DNA of 64,000 nucleotides from Citricoccus alkalitolerans (GCF_039528175.1 NZ_BAAALH010000001.1:62001-126000); one strand, 5' to 3'; positions 1-8,913 are shown, numbered from the stretch's first letter. The notes: generated by a model not told the origin, from the sequence alone. A program made the numbers and translations.

Positions 1-1
1 C

Positions 2-190
2 CAGGCCACGGCCACGGAACTGTACCGGCCGGACTTCGTGGCACTGGCCCGGTCCTTCGGGGTCCCGGCCGAAGAAGTGCCCGTGGAGGAGGTCGGCCCG
101 GCACTCACCCGGGCATTCGAGCGGACCGGGCCGGCCGTCGTCGTGGTCAAGACACTGCTGAAGATGTGGGCTCCGAGTCACCTGGAATAG
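2..190 (+). CDS. Thiamine pyrophosphate-dependent enzyme, C-terminal fragment (acetolactate synthase/benzoylformate decarboxylase type), 5' end outside window
   Basis: Only the last 62 codons are present; the frame starts at base 2 and ends at a TAG at 188-190. The fragment contains the pattern YRPDFVALARSFGVPAEEV, followed by a predicted helix and a PAVVVVKT strand. This is the usual end of the C-terminal TPP-binding domain in the acetolactate synthase, benzoylformate decarboxylase and related 2-oxoacid decarboxylase family. The substrate cannot be told from this piece, because the catalytic glutamate and the GDG...N Mg-TPP motif lie upstream of the window. It faces the flavin split-barrel gene at 266-700 tail to tail, and a strong inverted repeat between them can end both transcripts. 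Confidence 0.7.
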   Translation, partial: QATATELYRPDFVALARSFGVPAEEVPVEEVGPALTRAFERTGPAVVVVKTLLKMWAPSHLE

Positions 191-203
191 CCCGCCGCGG
201 ACG

Positions 204-245
204 CAACTGATCCCCGGCGATGCGTCAGCTGCCGGGGATCAGTTG
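204..245. terminator. Bidirectional hairpin terminator between convergent genes
   Basis: A perfect 15-bp inverted repeat (arms 204-218 and 231-245, arm CAACTGATCCCCGGC) encloses a 12-base loop. It lies between the stop of the TPP enzyme (190) and the stop of the convergent split-barrel gene (266). There is no clear T run, as is common for terminators in high-G+C actinobacteria. Confidence 0.75.
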
Positions 246-265
246 ATGCGGTGCGCATCCTGCTG

Positions 266-700
266 CTAGTCGAAGCGCTCGGGATGCTCACCGAAGATGA
301 AGTGCCGACCGGTGACCCGGTTGACCGTGACCTCTACGAAGAAATCCTTATACGTGGGAACCCAGGGGTCAATAGCCAGTGACTCGGCAAACTCGATCTC
401 TTCCTCCAGTTCCAGCACGCGGGCGGTGCCGCGGGCCAGGACGGACCACGCCTGGTCCGAGAGGATGCCGTCCGCCTCGAAGATGACCTTGGGGTTGATG
501 GTCAACTCGGCCAGTTTGTTGCCCGGCGCCGTGCGGAAGTAGATCTTGCGGTCCGCGGCCATGAAGTTCACCGGCACCAGGTCCAGCTCGTCGTTCACCC
601 GCAAGCCCAACCGACCGTGGCGGGTGTTCTCCAGCAACTGCCAGCACTGGTCCTCGTCCAGGACGAGGATCGCCTCGTCATCCGGGTGTTCGAACATCAT
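266..700 (-). CDS. Pyridoxamine 5'-phosphate oxidase-like (FMN-binding split barrel) family protein
   Basis: A 144-residue protein of the small PNPOx-like split-barrel superfamily, which binds FMN, F420 or haem. Features are the N-terminal helix LDEDQCWQLLENTRHGRLGL, then strands around LVPVNFMAADRKIYFRTAPGNKL (the usual phosphate-binding stretch) and the core strand VIFEADGI. The length fits the Pyridox_ox_2-type subfamily rather than true PdxH (about 210 residues), so biosynthesis of pyridoxal phosphate is not implied. The start at 700 is supported by a strong ribosome site GAAGGAGG ending 7 bases before the ATG; a second ATG follows at once at 697. It is monocistronic and converges on the TPP enzyme. 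Several actinobacterial relatives are stress- or hypoxia-induced, but nothing here proves that. Confidence 0.8.
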   Translation of the reverse strand: MMFEHPDDEAILVLDEDQCWQLLENTRHGRLGLRVNDELDLVPVNFMAADRKIYFRTAPGNKLAELTINPKVIFEADGILSDQAWSVLARGTARVLELEEEIEFAESLAIDPWVPTYKDFFVEVTVNRVTGRHFIFGEHPERFD

Positions 701-852
701 GGCCCGTCCTCCTTCATCCCCTGCGGGGTGCCGTGCCCGAACCGGGACCGTGGGGCGGAACGTGGAGATCCCGGTCAGCGGGCACTTTCATTGTCCCGTG
801 CCGAGAGGGTTCCTGCTAGGGGCGGCACCGCGCCGCACGGGCAGGAAGGGCA

Positions 853-1812
853 TTATCGCCGGTAGCCGGCGGATCGCCGCGCGGCCACCGTCTCCTCCAG
901 CATGCGGACCGCCGTCGGCGCCACCCGGCCCGGGGCCACGGCCACGTAACAGGGTGCCAGGTGGGCAGGGCGGCGCTCAGGGCCGTCCGTGTCATAGAAG
1001 AGGGCCAGGTAGTGGCCGCCGGCCCGGCGCACCAGCAACTGCCCGACGCCCACGTCCCACGGGTTGGTGTCCACCCCGAGGGTCACGTCCGCCCACCCGA
1101 TCGCCGTGAAGGCCAGCTCCAACGCACCGGAAACGGTCCGGCGGACGGTGGCATAGGAGTCGACCAGGCGGCCGAAGCGTTCCAGCGCCACGGGGCCGTC
1201 CAGCTCCAAAGCCTCCGCGGAGGGATAGGAGGTCACGAGGTTCAGGGCGGCTTCAGCGGGTGCCTCGGCGGCGTGCACGGCCACGGAACCGAAGCGCACG
1301 CCGTTGAGGTACGCACCGGCCTCATCGGCGGAGAACTCGAGCCCGTTCACCGGGTCCAGCACCACGCCGGCCACCACCTCGCCGTCCACCGCCGCGGCAA
1401 TGGAGATGGAGAACATGGCGAAGCCCTGGGCGAAGTTGGCGGTGCCGTCGATCGGGTCCACGATCCACTCGAGACGGTGCGCACCGGCAGGGGCGCAGGA
1501 GGCGTGGCCTGAGCCAGCCGGCCCGGCAGAGCTGGCAGCCGGGCCGGCGTCGGGCCCGGTCTCGGAGCCCCGGGCGCCCCCCTCCTCGCCGATGAAGCGG
1601 CTACCCGGCACGGCATCGCCGAGCAGCCGGACCAGTTCGTCCTCGGTGGCGCGGTCGTGCACCGTGACCAGATCATGCGTGGAGCGCTTGGTGGTCAGGT
1701 AGAGGTCCCCGGGGGAGGAACGAAAGGCGCGGATCAGGCGGGGGGCGCAGGCGGCCGCCGCGGTGACGGCGATGCGGCGCAGATCACTGGGTGCTGGAAG
1801 GGCGCTCGACAT
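853..1812 (-). CDS. Inositol monophosphatase family protein
   Basis: A 319-residue member of the Mg2+-dependent, Li+-sensitive phosphatase superfamily (inositol-1-phosphatase, CysQ, FBPase-like). The metal site is visible: GEE at residues 75-77, the signature DPIDGT at about 119-124, and the C-terminal W-D motif in NPWDVGVGQLLVRRAGG. Residues of about 78-112 are an unusual Gly/Ala/Pro/Ser-rich insertion between the first metal ligand and the DPIDGT signature; this looks like a disordered, lineage-specific loop. The product is probably cytoplasmic and could act on inositol phosphate, fructose bisphosphate or PAP, which sequence alone cannot decide. The start at 1812 fits leaderless initiation: a -10 box TAGGCT (1819-1824) ends 6 bases before the ATG. 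The gene is divergent from the App1-type phosphatase. Confidence 0.85.
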   Translation of the reverse strand: MSSALPAPSDLRRIAVTAAAACAPRLIRAFRSSPGDLYLTTKRSTHDLVTVHDRATEDELVRLLGDAVPGSRFIGEEGGARGSETGPDAGPAASSAGPAGSGHASCAPAGAHRLEWIVDPIDGTANFAQGFAMFSISIAAAVDGEVVAGVVLDPVNGLEFSADEAGAYLNGVRFGSVAVHAAEAPAEAALNLVTSYPSAEALELDGPVALERFGRLVDSYATVRRTVSGALELAFTAIGWADVTLGVDTNPWDVGVGQLLVRRAGGHYLALFYDTDGPERRPAHLAPCYVAVAPGRVAPTAVRMLEETVAARRSAGYRR

Positions 1813-1946
1813 GAGGCCAGCCTATCCGCCGGGTCTGGCCACCAGGGCCTTCCACTGAGTCTCTCCGCTGGCCAAGCCCTGCGCCGGGAGCGGACACTGC
1901 GGGACCCGGTGTGAACTCCGCCCGTGACGTGGTGAATACTGGGAGT

Positions 1947-3131
1947 ATGGCCGACCGGATTCCCGCACCGCACGCTGCTGCCGTGGACGCATCGCCGTCC
2001 CCCCTGGTGGAAGAACGGGAACCCCTCATCACCGAGCATGTGGCCACCATGCTTCAGGACCGGTGGCACGCCTTCCGCCGCAAGTCCGCCGTCCGGCGGG
2101 GCCTGACGCCCACCGTCATGTCCTTCACCGGCTACGGCACCACCGGTTGGATCCGGGTCCTCTCCCGCGTGGTGATGGCCCCGGACGAGGCGTTCGAGAA
2201 CGGGCGCCGCCTGGCCAAGATGGTCGAGGACGGCATGCGGGGCTGGCACAACTTCACCTCACCTCCCGTGCCCTATGCCCTCGTGCAGATCACCGCCGGC
2301 GGCCAGAGCTTCACTGTCCGCGCGGACCGCGGCGGCCTGGTGGACGCCGTCGTCGAGGCTGAGCTGGAGCCCGGCTGGCAGACCGTCACGCTGCAGTCCA
2401 ACGGCAGTGAACCAGCCACCAGCGACGTGTACATCGTGGACGACCACGTGGTCACCGGTGTGGTCTCGGACGTGGATGACACCGTGGTGGTCACCTACCT
2501 GCCGCGGCCCTTCCTGGCCGCCTGGAACTCCTTCGTCCTGGACGAGCACGCCCGCACGCCCACCCCCGGGATGGCCGTGATGCTGCACCGACTGCTGGAC
2601 CAGCAGCCCGCGTCCCCGGTGATCTATCTGTCCACCGGCGCGTGGAACGTGGCCCAGACCCTGTCCCGGTTCCTCTCCCGCAACCTCTACCCCTTCGGGC
2701 CGCTGTTGCTGACCAGCTGGGGGCCCACGGAGGACCGCTGGTTCCGATCCGGGTTGGAGCACAAGGTCTCCCAGCTGGACCGCTTGGCGCGGGACTACCC
2801 CGGCGTGCGGTGGCTGCTCATCGGCGACGACGGCCAGCATGACCCGGAGATCTATGCCGACTTCGCCCGCCGGCACCCGGACAAGGTGCGGGCCATCGTG
2901 ATCCGGCAGCTCACGCCCTCGCAGGCGGTCCTGGCCGGTGGCCGGGCCAACGATCCCCGTGACACCACCCCGGGCGTGCCGTGGTGCTACGGGCCGGACG
3001 GCGCCACGCTGTCCCGCCAGCTCGAGGCCCTCGGCATCCTGGACGCCGGCCGGACCGAGGCCCAGCCGCAGACCTGGCCGATGACCGCCCAGCTGTCCGT
3101 GGTGGCACCGGAAGCCCGTCATGGACGCTGA
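1947..3131 (+). CDS. App1-type phosphatidate phosphatase (DUF2183) family protein
   Basis: A 394-residue protein with the DUF2183/App1 catalytic domain in its C-terminal half. The HAD-like nucleophile motif DVDDT (in VSDVDDTVVVTY) is followed by the conserved YLSTGAWNVAQTLSRFLSRN, then by the stretch HKVSQLDRLARDYPGVRWLLIGDDGQHDPEIYADFA (split here across its two conserved blocks, LLIGDDGQ and DPEIY). Yeast App1 is a Mg2+-dependent phosphatidate phosphatase; the bacterial role is inferred. I chose the ATG at 1947 over the GTG at 1911, because AATACT (1935-1940) sits exactly 6 bases before it, the leaderless spacing seen across the window. The next gene overlaps its end by 11 bases, so the two are co-transcribed. 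Confidence 0.82.
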   Translation: MADRIPAPHAAAVDASPSPLVEEREPLITEHVATMLQDRWHAFRRKSAVRRGLTPTVMSFTGYGTTGWIRVLSRVVMAPDEAFENGRRLAKMVEDGMRGWHNFTSPPVPYALVQITAGGQSFTVRADRGGLVDAVVEAELEPGWQTVTLQSNGSEPATSDVYIVDDHVVTGVVSDVDDTVVVTYLPRPFLAAWNSFVLDEHARTPTPGMAVMLHRLLDQQPASPVIYLSTGAWNVAQTLSRFLSRNLYPFGPLLLTSWGPTEDRWFRSGLEHKVSQLDRLARDYPGVRWLLIGDDGQHDPEIYADFARRHPDKVRAIVIRQLTPSQAVLAGGRANDPRDTTPGVPWCYGPDGATLSRQLEALGILDAGRTEAQPQTWPMTAQLSVVAPEARHGR

Positions 3132-3612
3132 GCCCCTGACCGGCACTGTCGAACCACGGCCCGACGGCGGCGGCCCCGGCATCCGGGTGGACATCGCCCT
3201 GCGCTGGGGAGACATGGACGCCTACGGCCACGTGAACAATGTGCGGATCGCCTCCCTCCTCGAGGAGGCCCGCATCCACGCCTTCGGCGTGCCGGCGGGC
3301 ACGGGCGCTGCCGGGCTCGGAGCGCCGGTATCCCTGCTGGACGGGATGCCGGACACCGTGCAGGCACTGATCTCCGAGCACCGGATCCGCTACCGGCGGC
3401 CCCTGGAGTACCGCACCGTCCCGGCCCGCGTGTGGGTGTGGGTGGCGGCCGCGAAGGGTGCCTCGATCGAGGTGGCCTACTCCATCCATGACGGCGTGGA
3501 CGGCACCGAGTGTGTCACCGCCGGGACGACCATGGTGTTCGTGGACTCCGCCACGGGCCACCCCGTGCGGCTGAGCCAGGAGCAACGGGAGGCGTTGACC
3601 GGCCTCAGATGA
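3121..3612 (+). CDS. Acyl-CoA thioesterase, 4-hydroxybenzoyl-CoA thioesterase (hotdog) family
   Basis: A 163-residue single hotdog-fold protein. The diagnostic stretch WGDMDAYGHVNNVRIASLLE carries the aspartate and the HVNN motif of the 4HBT/FadM family, which hydrolyses acyl-CoA thioesters. The C-terminal strand pairs (TVPARVWVWVAA, VTAGTTMVFVD) complete the fold. Its ATG lies inside the end of the App1-type gene (11-base overlap), which implies translational coupling and a shared lipid-metabolism context. Its 3' end overlaps the convergent gdhA stop by 8 bases, so there is no room for a conventional terminator between them. The chain-length preference of the enzyme cannot be read from sequence. 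Confidence 0.85.
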   Translation: MDAEPLTGTVEPRPDGGGPGIRVDIALRWGDMDAYGHVNNVRIASLLEEARIHAFGVPAGTGAAGLGAPVSLLDGMPDTVQALISEHRIRYRRPLEYRTVPARVWVWVAAAKGASIEVAYSIHDGVDGTECVTAGTTMVFVDSATGHPVRLSQEQREALTGLR

Positions 3613-4945
3613 CGCCCTGGGCCAGCATGGCGTCGGCGACCTTGACGAAGCCGGCGATGTTGGCGCCCACCACATAGTTGCCGGGGGAGCCGTACTGCTC
3701 GGCGGTCTCGAGGCAGCGGTCATGCAAGTCGAACATGATCTTCTCGAGCTTGTCGTGCGTGTCCTCGAAGCTCCAGGTGTCCCGGCTGGCGTTCTGCTGC
3801 ATCTCCAAGGCGGAGGTGGCCACGCCGCCGGCGTTGGCGGCCTTGCCCGGTCCGAACAGCACGCCGGCCTCGATGAACAGCTCGGTGGCCTTCTGGGTGG
3901 AGGGCATGTTGGCGCCCTCCGCCACGGCGGCCAGGCCGTTCTTGATGAGGGTCTTCGCGGCCTTGTCATCCAGCTCGTTCTGGGTGGCCGAGGGCAGGGC
4001 AACAGTGCCGGGGACGTCCCACACGCTGCCGCTGGCGACGAATCGGGTGTTGCCGCCGCGCTGCTCGACGTACTCGGAGATCCGGCCGCGCTGGACCTCT
4101 TTGATCTCGCGGAGCAGCTCCAGGTCGATGCCGTCCTCATCCACCACGTAGCCGGATGAGTCCGAGGCGGTGATGGCCGTGGCCCCGAGCTGCTGGGACT
4201 TGGCGATGGCGTTGAGGGCCACGTTGCCGGAGCCGGAAACCAGGACAGTCTGGCCGTCCATGGACTGGCCCTGGGTGCGCAGCATCTGGTCCGCGAACAT
4301 CACGGCACCGTAGCCGGTGGCCTCCGGACGGACGAGCGAACCGCCCCAGGACATGCCCTTGCCGGTGAGTACACCGGACTCGAAGCGATTGGTGATGCGC
4401 TTGTACTGGCCGAAAAGGTAGCCGATCTCCCGGGATCCCACGCCGATGTCACCGGCGGGCACATCCGTGTACTCGCCGATGTGGCGGTAGAGCTCGGTCA
4501 TGAAGGACTGGCAGAAGCGCATGACCTCGGCATCGGAGCGGCCGGCCGGGTTGAAGTCCGAGCCGCCCTTGCCGCCGCCGATCGGCATGCCGGTCAGGGC
4601 GTTCTTGAAGATCTGCTCGAAGCCCAGGAACTTGATGATGCCCAGGTACACGGAGGGGTGGAACCGCAGTCCGCCCTTGAACGGGCCGAGGGCGGAGTTG
4701 AATTCCACGCGGAAACCCCGGTTGATCTGCACGGAGCCGTTGTCGTCCACCCAGGGGACACGGAAGATGATCTGGCGCTCGGGCTCGCACATGCGGCGCA
4801 GGATGCCCGATTCGACGTACTCGGGATGGCGGTTGACCACGGGACCGAGGGCTTCGAACACCTCGGTCACAGCTTGGTGGAACTCACTTTCGCCGGGGTT
4901 GCGGCGGAACACTTCGTTCCGCAGGTTTTCCAGACCCTGTTCCAT
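3605..4945 (-). CDS. gdhA: NADP-specific glutamate dehydrogenase
   Basis: A 446-residue hexameric-type glutamate dehydrogenase that interconverts 2-oxoglutarate plus ammonia and glutamate in the cytoplasm. Visible landmarks are PFKGGLRFHPSV with the substrate-binding lysine, GMPIGGGKGGSDFNP with the catalytic lysine region, the FQxxYKRxTNRFESGVLTGKG block, and the dinucleotide fold VLVSGSGNVA. The length matches the 445-450 residues of the NADP class; NAD-type bacterial enzymes are usually shorter (about 410) or very large. GAGGA lies about 7 bases before the ATG on the minus strand. A TACAGT box at 5017-5022 is a plausible -10 about 70 bases upstream. It converges on the thioesterase with an 8-base overlap. 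Confidence 0.95.
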   Translation of the reverse strand: MEQGLENLRNEVFRRNPGESEFHQAVTEVFEALGPVVNRHPEYVESGILRRMCEPERQIIFRVPWVDDNGSVQINRGFRVEFNSALGPFKGGLRFHPSVYLGIIKFLGFEQIFKNALTGMPIGGGKGGSDFNPAGRSDAEVMRFCQSFMTELYRHIGEYTDVPAGDIGVGSREIGYLFGQYKRITNRFESGVLTGKGMSWGGSLVRPEATGYGAVMFADQMLRTQGQSMDGQTVLVSGSGNVALNAIAKSQQLGATAITASDSSGYVVDEDGIDLELLREIKEVQRGRISEYVEQRGGNTRFVASGSVWDVPGTVALPSATQNELDDKAAKTLIKNGLAAVAEGANMPSTQKATELFIEAGVLFGPGKAANAGGVATSALEMQQNASRDTWSFEDTHDKLEKIMFDLHDRCLETAEQYGSPGNYVVGANIAGFVKVADAMLAQGVI

Positions 4946-5119
4946 GTCCGTCCTCGCTTTCCTCGGTGGCGTCCCTGTGATGGGAAGGCATCCCTTGGCA
5001 GGGAGCGGCCGGGACTACTGTACCGGCAGGTACGCGGCCTGCGGAAAGCGTGACGGCGCCCGACGCCGGCCGGGCGGCCTCGGGCGCTGGCCGGCGGTTT
5101 CCCCGGGGCCGTGCTCCGA

Positions 5120-6154
5120 TCAGGTCGGCGGGGCGGCGGGTTCGTCTTCCGTGTCGATCGTGGCCCGCTGCTGGACGGCATAGCGGTGCCCGTGCACGGT
5201 GTCATGGTTGATGATCGCGTCGATCCGGACCACGTCCTCGGCGGTCAGGACCACCTGCTCGGCGGATTGGTCCTCCGCGAGGTGCGCGGCCGACGTCGTG
5301 CCCGGGATGGCGAGGACGTCCGGCCCCTGGGCGAGCACCCAGGCGATGGACAGAGCCGCGAGGGTGGTGCCCAGGCGCTCGGCCTCGGCGCGGAGGGGCT
5401 CCAGCAGGGCGAGGTTGGCCGGGAAGTGCTGCGCTGAGAACCGCGGCATCCGGTGCCGCATGTCCCCCTGGGGGAGGGACATGGGGTCCTGCACCCCACC
5501 GGTGAGGAAACCGCGCCCCACGGGGGAGAAGGCCACGAGGACGGCACCGGTGCGGCGGCAGGCGTCCAGCAGTCCCCACTCCGGATTGCGCGTCCACAGG
5601 GAGTACTCGTTCTGCACCGCGGCCACCGGGTGCACGGCGTGGGCCCGTTCCAGGGTGGCCCCGGAGACCTCGGAGAGGCCGTAGGCGCCGATCAACCCGG
5701 CCCGGACCATCTCGGCCAGGGCGCCGGCGCTCTCCTCCACCGGCACGTCCGGATCGAGGCGGTGCAGGTAGTAGAGGTCGATGAACTCGGTGCCCAGTCG
5801 GCGCAGGGACGCCTCGACCTGGCGGCGGAGGGTCTCAGGGCGACCGTCGACCCCGCCGTCCGGCCCGCCGGTCAACCCGCCCTTGGAGGCCAGGAAGACG
5901 TCCTGGCGGCGCGTTCCCAGGGCGCGCCCCACCACCTCCTCGTTGTGGCCGGCACCGTAGAGCGTGGCCGTGTCGAAGTGGTCCACCCCGGCGTCCAGCG
6001 CGGTGCGGACCATCGAGACGGCGTCCTCGTCCGTGAGGAACCCGGAGTACCCGTGATTGAGGTTCATGCAACCCAGGCCGACGGGACGGACGGTGCGCCC
6101 GGCCAGGGCACGCGGGGAGGACAGATCAGTGGTGAGGGCGGGAGCAAGGCTCAT
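5120..6154 (-). CDS. Aldo/keto reductase
   Basis: A 344-residue NADPH-dependent (beta/alpha)8-barrel oxidoreductase. The catalytic tetrad region is visible in DHFDTATLYGAGHNEE (Asp and Tyr), FLASKGG (Lys) and YYLHRLDPDVP (His). The C-terminal NADPH-binding part contains IPGTTSAAHLAEDQ. The architecture is that of the AKR13/YakC-type group (IolS/PLR-like), which act on aldehydes and ketones; the natural substrate is unknown. The start at 6154 is supported by a -10 box TAGGCT (6161-6166) that ends 6 bases before the ATG, i.e. leaderless. It is read in the same direction as the upstream gdhA unit's strand but has its own promoter and is separated from the mannosyltransferase by only 27 bases, so it may also receive read-through from that gene. 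Confidence 0.9.
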   Translation of the reverse strand: MSLAPALTTDLSSPRALAGRTVRPVGLGCMNLNHGYSGFLTDEDAVSMVRTALDAGVDHFDTATLYGAGHNEEVVGRALGTRRQDVFLASKGGLTGGPDGGVDGRPETLRRQVEASLRRLGTEFIDLYYLHRLDPDVPVEESAGALAEMVRAGLIGAYGLSEVSGATLERAHAVHPVAAVQNEYSLWTRNPEWGLLDACRRTGAVLVAFSPVGRGFLTGGVQDPMSLPQGDMRHRMPRFSAQHFPANLALLEPLRAEAERLGTTLAALSIAWVLAQGPDVLAIPGTTSAAHLAEDQSAEQVVLTAEDVVRIDAIINHDTVHGHRYAVQQRATIDTEDEPAAPPT

Positions 6155-6181
6155 AGGGTCAGCCTAAAGTGTCCGGCCGGC

Positions 6182-7378
6182 TCAGCGCGGCAGCAGCCAC
6201 CCGTCCCACCCGGAGCTCTGCTCGAGGTAGGTGCGCACGTAGACGTCGTTCTGCCGGCGCCGGACGCGGATGGCGCGCTCGTAGTAGCCGACGAGCTGTT
6301 CGCAGAGCACCGGCCAGGTCCGTCCCTGCACCGACTGGAAGGCGGTCTCGGCGAAGGCGCCGCGCTTGACGTCGTCGTAGGTCAGATCGCGGACCCGCTC
6401 GCGGAGCTCGCCCAGGTCCCCGGGCCGGTACAGCCAGCCGGTGCGGGACGCGTCCACGAGGTCGAGCGGTCCGCCGCGGCCCACCGCGACCACGGGCACG
6501 CCGGAGGCCATGGCCTCCTGGATGGTCTGGCAGAAGGTCTCGGACTCCCCGGGATGCACGAACAGGTCGAAGCAGGCCACGTGGCGGGCCAGGTCCTCGC
6601 CACCCTGGAAGCCAGCGAAGTGCGCGCCGGGCAGCTTCTTCCGCAGCGAGTCCTTGAGGGGGCCGGAGCCCACGATCACCAGGCGGGTGCCCGGCAGGTC
6701 GTTCAGGACGGCGAGGTCCTCGACCTGCTTCTCGGCGGCCAGGCGGCCGACGAAGCCGATGAGCCGCTCGCCGTTCGGGGCGAGCTCGGCGCGCAGCCCC
6801 TCATCCCGCTTGGCGGGATGGAACCGGCTGGTGTCCACGCCACGGCGCCACAGGTGTACTCGCTGGATGCCACGGCCGTGCAGCTGGTCCAGGCAGAAGC
6901 TGGAGGGGGCCACGGTGAGCGTGGCCAGATCGTGGATGCGCTCCACCTGTTGCCAGAGGACCTCCTCGAGCCAGGGGAAGCCGTAGCGGGCCGCATAGTT
7001 GGGCACCTCCGTCTGGTAGACGCACACACTGGGCAGGCCCAGCGCGTGGGCGGCCTGGACGGCGCGCCAGCCGAGGACGAAGGGGGAGGCGATGTGGACG
7101 ACGTCGGGGGCGAAGTCCGCGAGGATGCGGCGGACCCGGTTGACGGTCCCGGCGGCCACCCGGACGTTGGTGTACCCCTGCAGCGGGATGGAGGGCAGCA
7201 GGTGCACCGGGTACCCCTCCACCGCGGTCGGTGCCTCATCCTCCATCCACGAACTGGACGGGGCGATCACCAGGACATCGTCACCCCGTTCCCGCAGGTG
7301 GCGGAGCACCTGGAGGATGGAGTGGGTGACACCGTTCATGTGCGGCAGGAAGGATTCTGCGACCACAGCGACTCTCAC
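6182..7378 (-). CDS. GT4 family glycosyltransferase, MgtA/PimB-like GDP-mannose-dependent mannosyltransferase
   Basis: A 398-residue GT-B glycosyltransferase. The N-terminus VRVAVVAESFLPHMNGVTHS and the following LRERGDDVLVIAP are typical of actinobacterial MgtA/PimB-type alpha-mannosyltransferases of lipomannan and glycolipid synthesis at the inner face of the membrane. The C-terminal domain has GFVGRLAAEKQVEDL and the EX7E donor motif in GESETFCQTIQEAMASG. The open frame runs further upstream, but the family start is the GTG at 7378, which makes MRVAVVAES. A CATCAT box ends 6 bases before that GTG, in line with leaderless genes nearby. manC at 61681 could supply GDP-mannose. Specificity for mannose is inferred from family similarity. 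Confidence 0.85.
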   Translation of the reverse strand: MRVAVVAESFLPHMNGVTHSILQVLRHLRERGDDVLVIAPSSSWMEDEAPTAVEGYPVHLLPSIPLQGYTNVRVAAGTVNRVRRILADFAPDVVHIASPFVLGWRAVQAAHALGLPSVCVYQTEVPNYAARYGFPWLEEVLWQQVERIHDLATLTVAPSSFCLDQLHGRGIQRVHLWRRGVDTSRFHPAKRDEGLRAELAPNGERLIGFVGRLAAEKQVEDLAVLNDLPGTRLVIVGSGPLKDSLRKKLPGAHFAGFQGGEDLARHVACFDLFVHPGESETFCQTIQEAMASGVPVVAVGRGGPLDLVDASRTGWLYRPGDLGELRERVRDLTYDDVKRGAFAETAFQSVQGRTWPVLCEQLVGYYERAIRVRRRQNDVYVRTYLEQSSGWDGWLLPR

Positions 7379-7512
7379 GGTCCCATGATGACCGTCCGCC
7401 GCCAACGGGCGGCCCGCGGCGCGGTGGATCCGAAGTGGCGGTCCGATGAACTCTGGGTAAGCCGCGCCGACCCGGTCCTGATTCCGGTACCGGCCGTCAG
7501 ACGGGTGGCACC

Positions 7513-8904
7513 ATGGACGATGACATGAACGCTCGAACCACTCGCGCCCTGAAGCCCCTGCCGTTGCCCCTGTGGATCCAGGGGGCGATCGAGGCACTCA
7601 TCGCTGCCGTGATCTCCGCGATGCTGGTGCTGATCCCGCTCGTGGTCATCTGGTCCGGTGGCGGATTCGCCGCCACGGGCATCGACTTCATCGCCCGGTT
7701 GGGCGGTCAGGGCTGGCTGGCCATCCACGGGGTGCCCTTGCATCTGAGCCTGGAATCAGGGACGGACGCCGATGCCCTCCTGACCGGAACCTTCTGGTTC
7801 CTGCCCTGGGGGTTGGTGCTGCTGCCGTTCTTCCTGGGGTGGCGGGCCGGGCGTCGACTGGCCCGGGCTTCCTACCGGGACCAGATCTGGCAGGCGCTCG
7901 CCGGTGGCGCGGTGGCCTACGCCGCCGTCGGCCTGGCCACCTCCCTGCTGGTGCCCACCGCCGCCGTGGCCATCAACGTCACCTGGGGGACGCTGATTCC
8001 CACGGCCGTCATGGTGCTCTCCCTGCTCGCGGGCGCGCGCCGGGAAGCCGGGACCTGGGCGCGGCTGATCGGCGTGGACCTGGCCGACCGAATCGAGCGG
8101 CTGTCCCAGCACTCGCGGTGGGCCGGCTCCTACGTGTTGTCTGTGGTCCGCGCCGGAGCCGTGGGCCTGATCGCCTCCTTCGGGCTCGCCGCGGCCCTGA
8201 TGGCCGTCCAGATCGGACTGCACTGGGCGGACATCGCTCAGGTCTACCAGGAGCTGAACGCCGGTGTCTGGGGCGGTGCCGTCGTCACCGTGGCCCAGCT
8301 CGGCATCATGCCGAACCTGGCGATGTGGACGTTGGCGTGGACCACCGGGGCTGGATTCAGCCTCGGGACCGGATCCGTGGTGGCACCCCTGCAGACGCTG
8401 GTCGGGCCGCAGCCGGCTGTCCCCGTGCTCACCGCGCTACCCGTTGGGCTGGAGCCCGCGTGGTCCTGGCTGTTCCTGTTCCTGCCCGTGGCCGGCGGCT
8501 TCCTGGGCGGCTGGTGGCTCCTGCGGGAGGGTGAGAACCACTTTGACGAGTGGCTCTCCCTGAAGATCCCCCGGCGCTGGGCCTCACTGACCCTGTCCAC
8601 CCTCGCCCTCGGGGTGTTCGTGGCGCTGGCGACGGCGGTGCTCGCCCTTCTGCCCTTCTGGCTGTCCACCGGTTCGCTGGGTGTGGGCCGGCTGACCGAC
8701 CTGGGTCCCACGGCCTGGCTCGCCGCGGTGATGCTCGGTGGCCTGGTGGGCCTGGGCGCCATGTTCGGCTACCTCGCCTCACCGGCGTGGGAGAAGTATC
8801 AGTACGTGGTGCCGGAGGACTGGGACGACGAGGCTGGCGAAGATGATGCACGTGACGAGGACGGCGAGGAGCAGAACGCCGGCGGGGACTCCGGCAGGCG
8901 GTAA
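7513..8904 (+). CDS. DUF6350 family integral membrane protein
   Basis: A 463-residue polytopic protein with about nine to ten hydrophobic segments and a highly acidic C-terminal tail (EDWDDEAGEDDARDEDGEEQ, then a Gly/Ser/Arg end). This is the actinobacterial DUF6350 family, sometimes called cell division protein PerM, which is commonly encoded just before purN; here about 4.9 kb of other genes lies between them. Function is not established. ATG 7513 is used; an in-frame ATG at 7525 is also possible and neither has a clear ribosome site. The gene is divergent from the mannosyltransferase and is followed 39 bases later by the metal regulator, which has its own operator. Confidence 0.75.
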   Translation: MDDDMNARTTRALKPLPLPLWIQGAIEALIAAVISAMLVLIPLVVIWSGGGFAATGIDFIARLGGQGWLAIHGVPLHLSLESGTDADALLTGTFWFLPWGLVLLPFFLGWRAGRRLARASYRDQIWQALAGGAVAYAAVGLATSLLVPTAAVAINVTWGTLIPTAVMVLSLLAGARREAGTWARLIGVDLADRIERLSQHSRWAGSYVLSVVRAGAVGLIASFGLAAALMAVQIGLHWADIAQVYQELNAGVWGGAVVTVAQLGIMPNLAMWTLAWTTGAGFSLGTGSVVAPLQTLVGPQPAVPVLTALPVGLEPAWSWLFLFLPVAGGFLGGWWLLREGENHFDEWLSLKIPRRWASLTLSTLALGVFVALATAVLALLPFWLSTGSLGVGRLTDLGPTAWLAAVMLGGLVGLGAMFGYLASPAWEKYQYVVPEDWDDEAGEDDARDEDGEEQNAGGDSGRR

Positions 8905-8913
8905 GCAGGGCGT

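Noticed and set aside
770..800. DosR/DevR-type box (GGGAC...GTGCCC on the minus strand) upstream of the split-barrel protein, a family often in hypoxia regulons
   Set aside because: The half-sites are spaced wrongly for the 20-bp DosR consensus and the right half is imperfect; probably chance.
5050..5119. Hairpin (CGCCCGA...TCGGGCG and GGCCGG words) after the aldo/keto reductase as a terminator
   Set aside because: Arms are short (6-7 bp), loops are large and several alternative pairings exist; G+C content alone explains it.
5453..7528. A 691-codon open frame on the plus strand opposite the aldo/keto reductase and mannosyltransferase
   Set aside because: Its translation is rich in Gly, Val, His and Gln without domain signature, and the opposite strand has two well-recognised enzymes. 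Long antisense frames are expected in high-G+C DNA.
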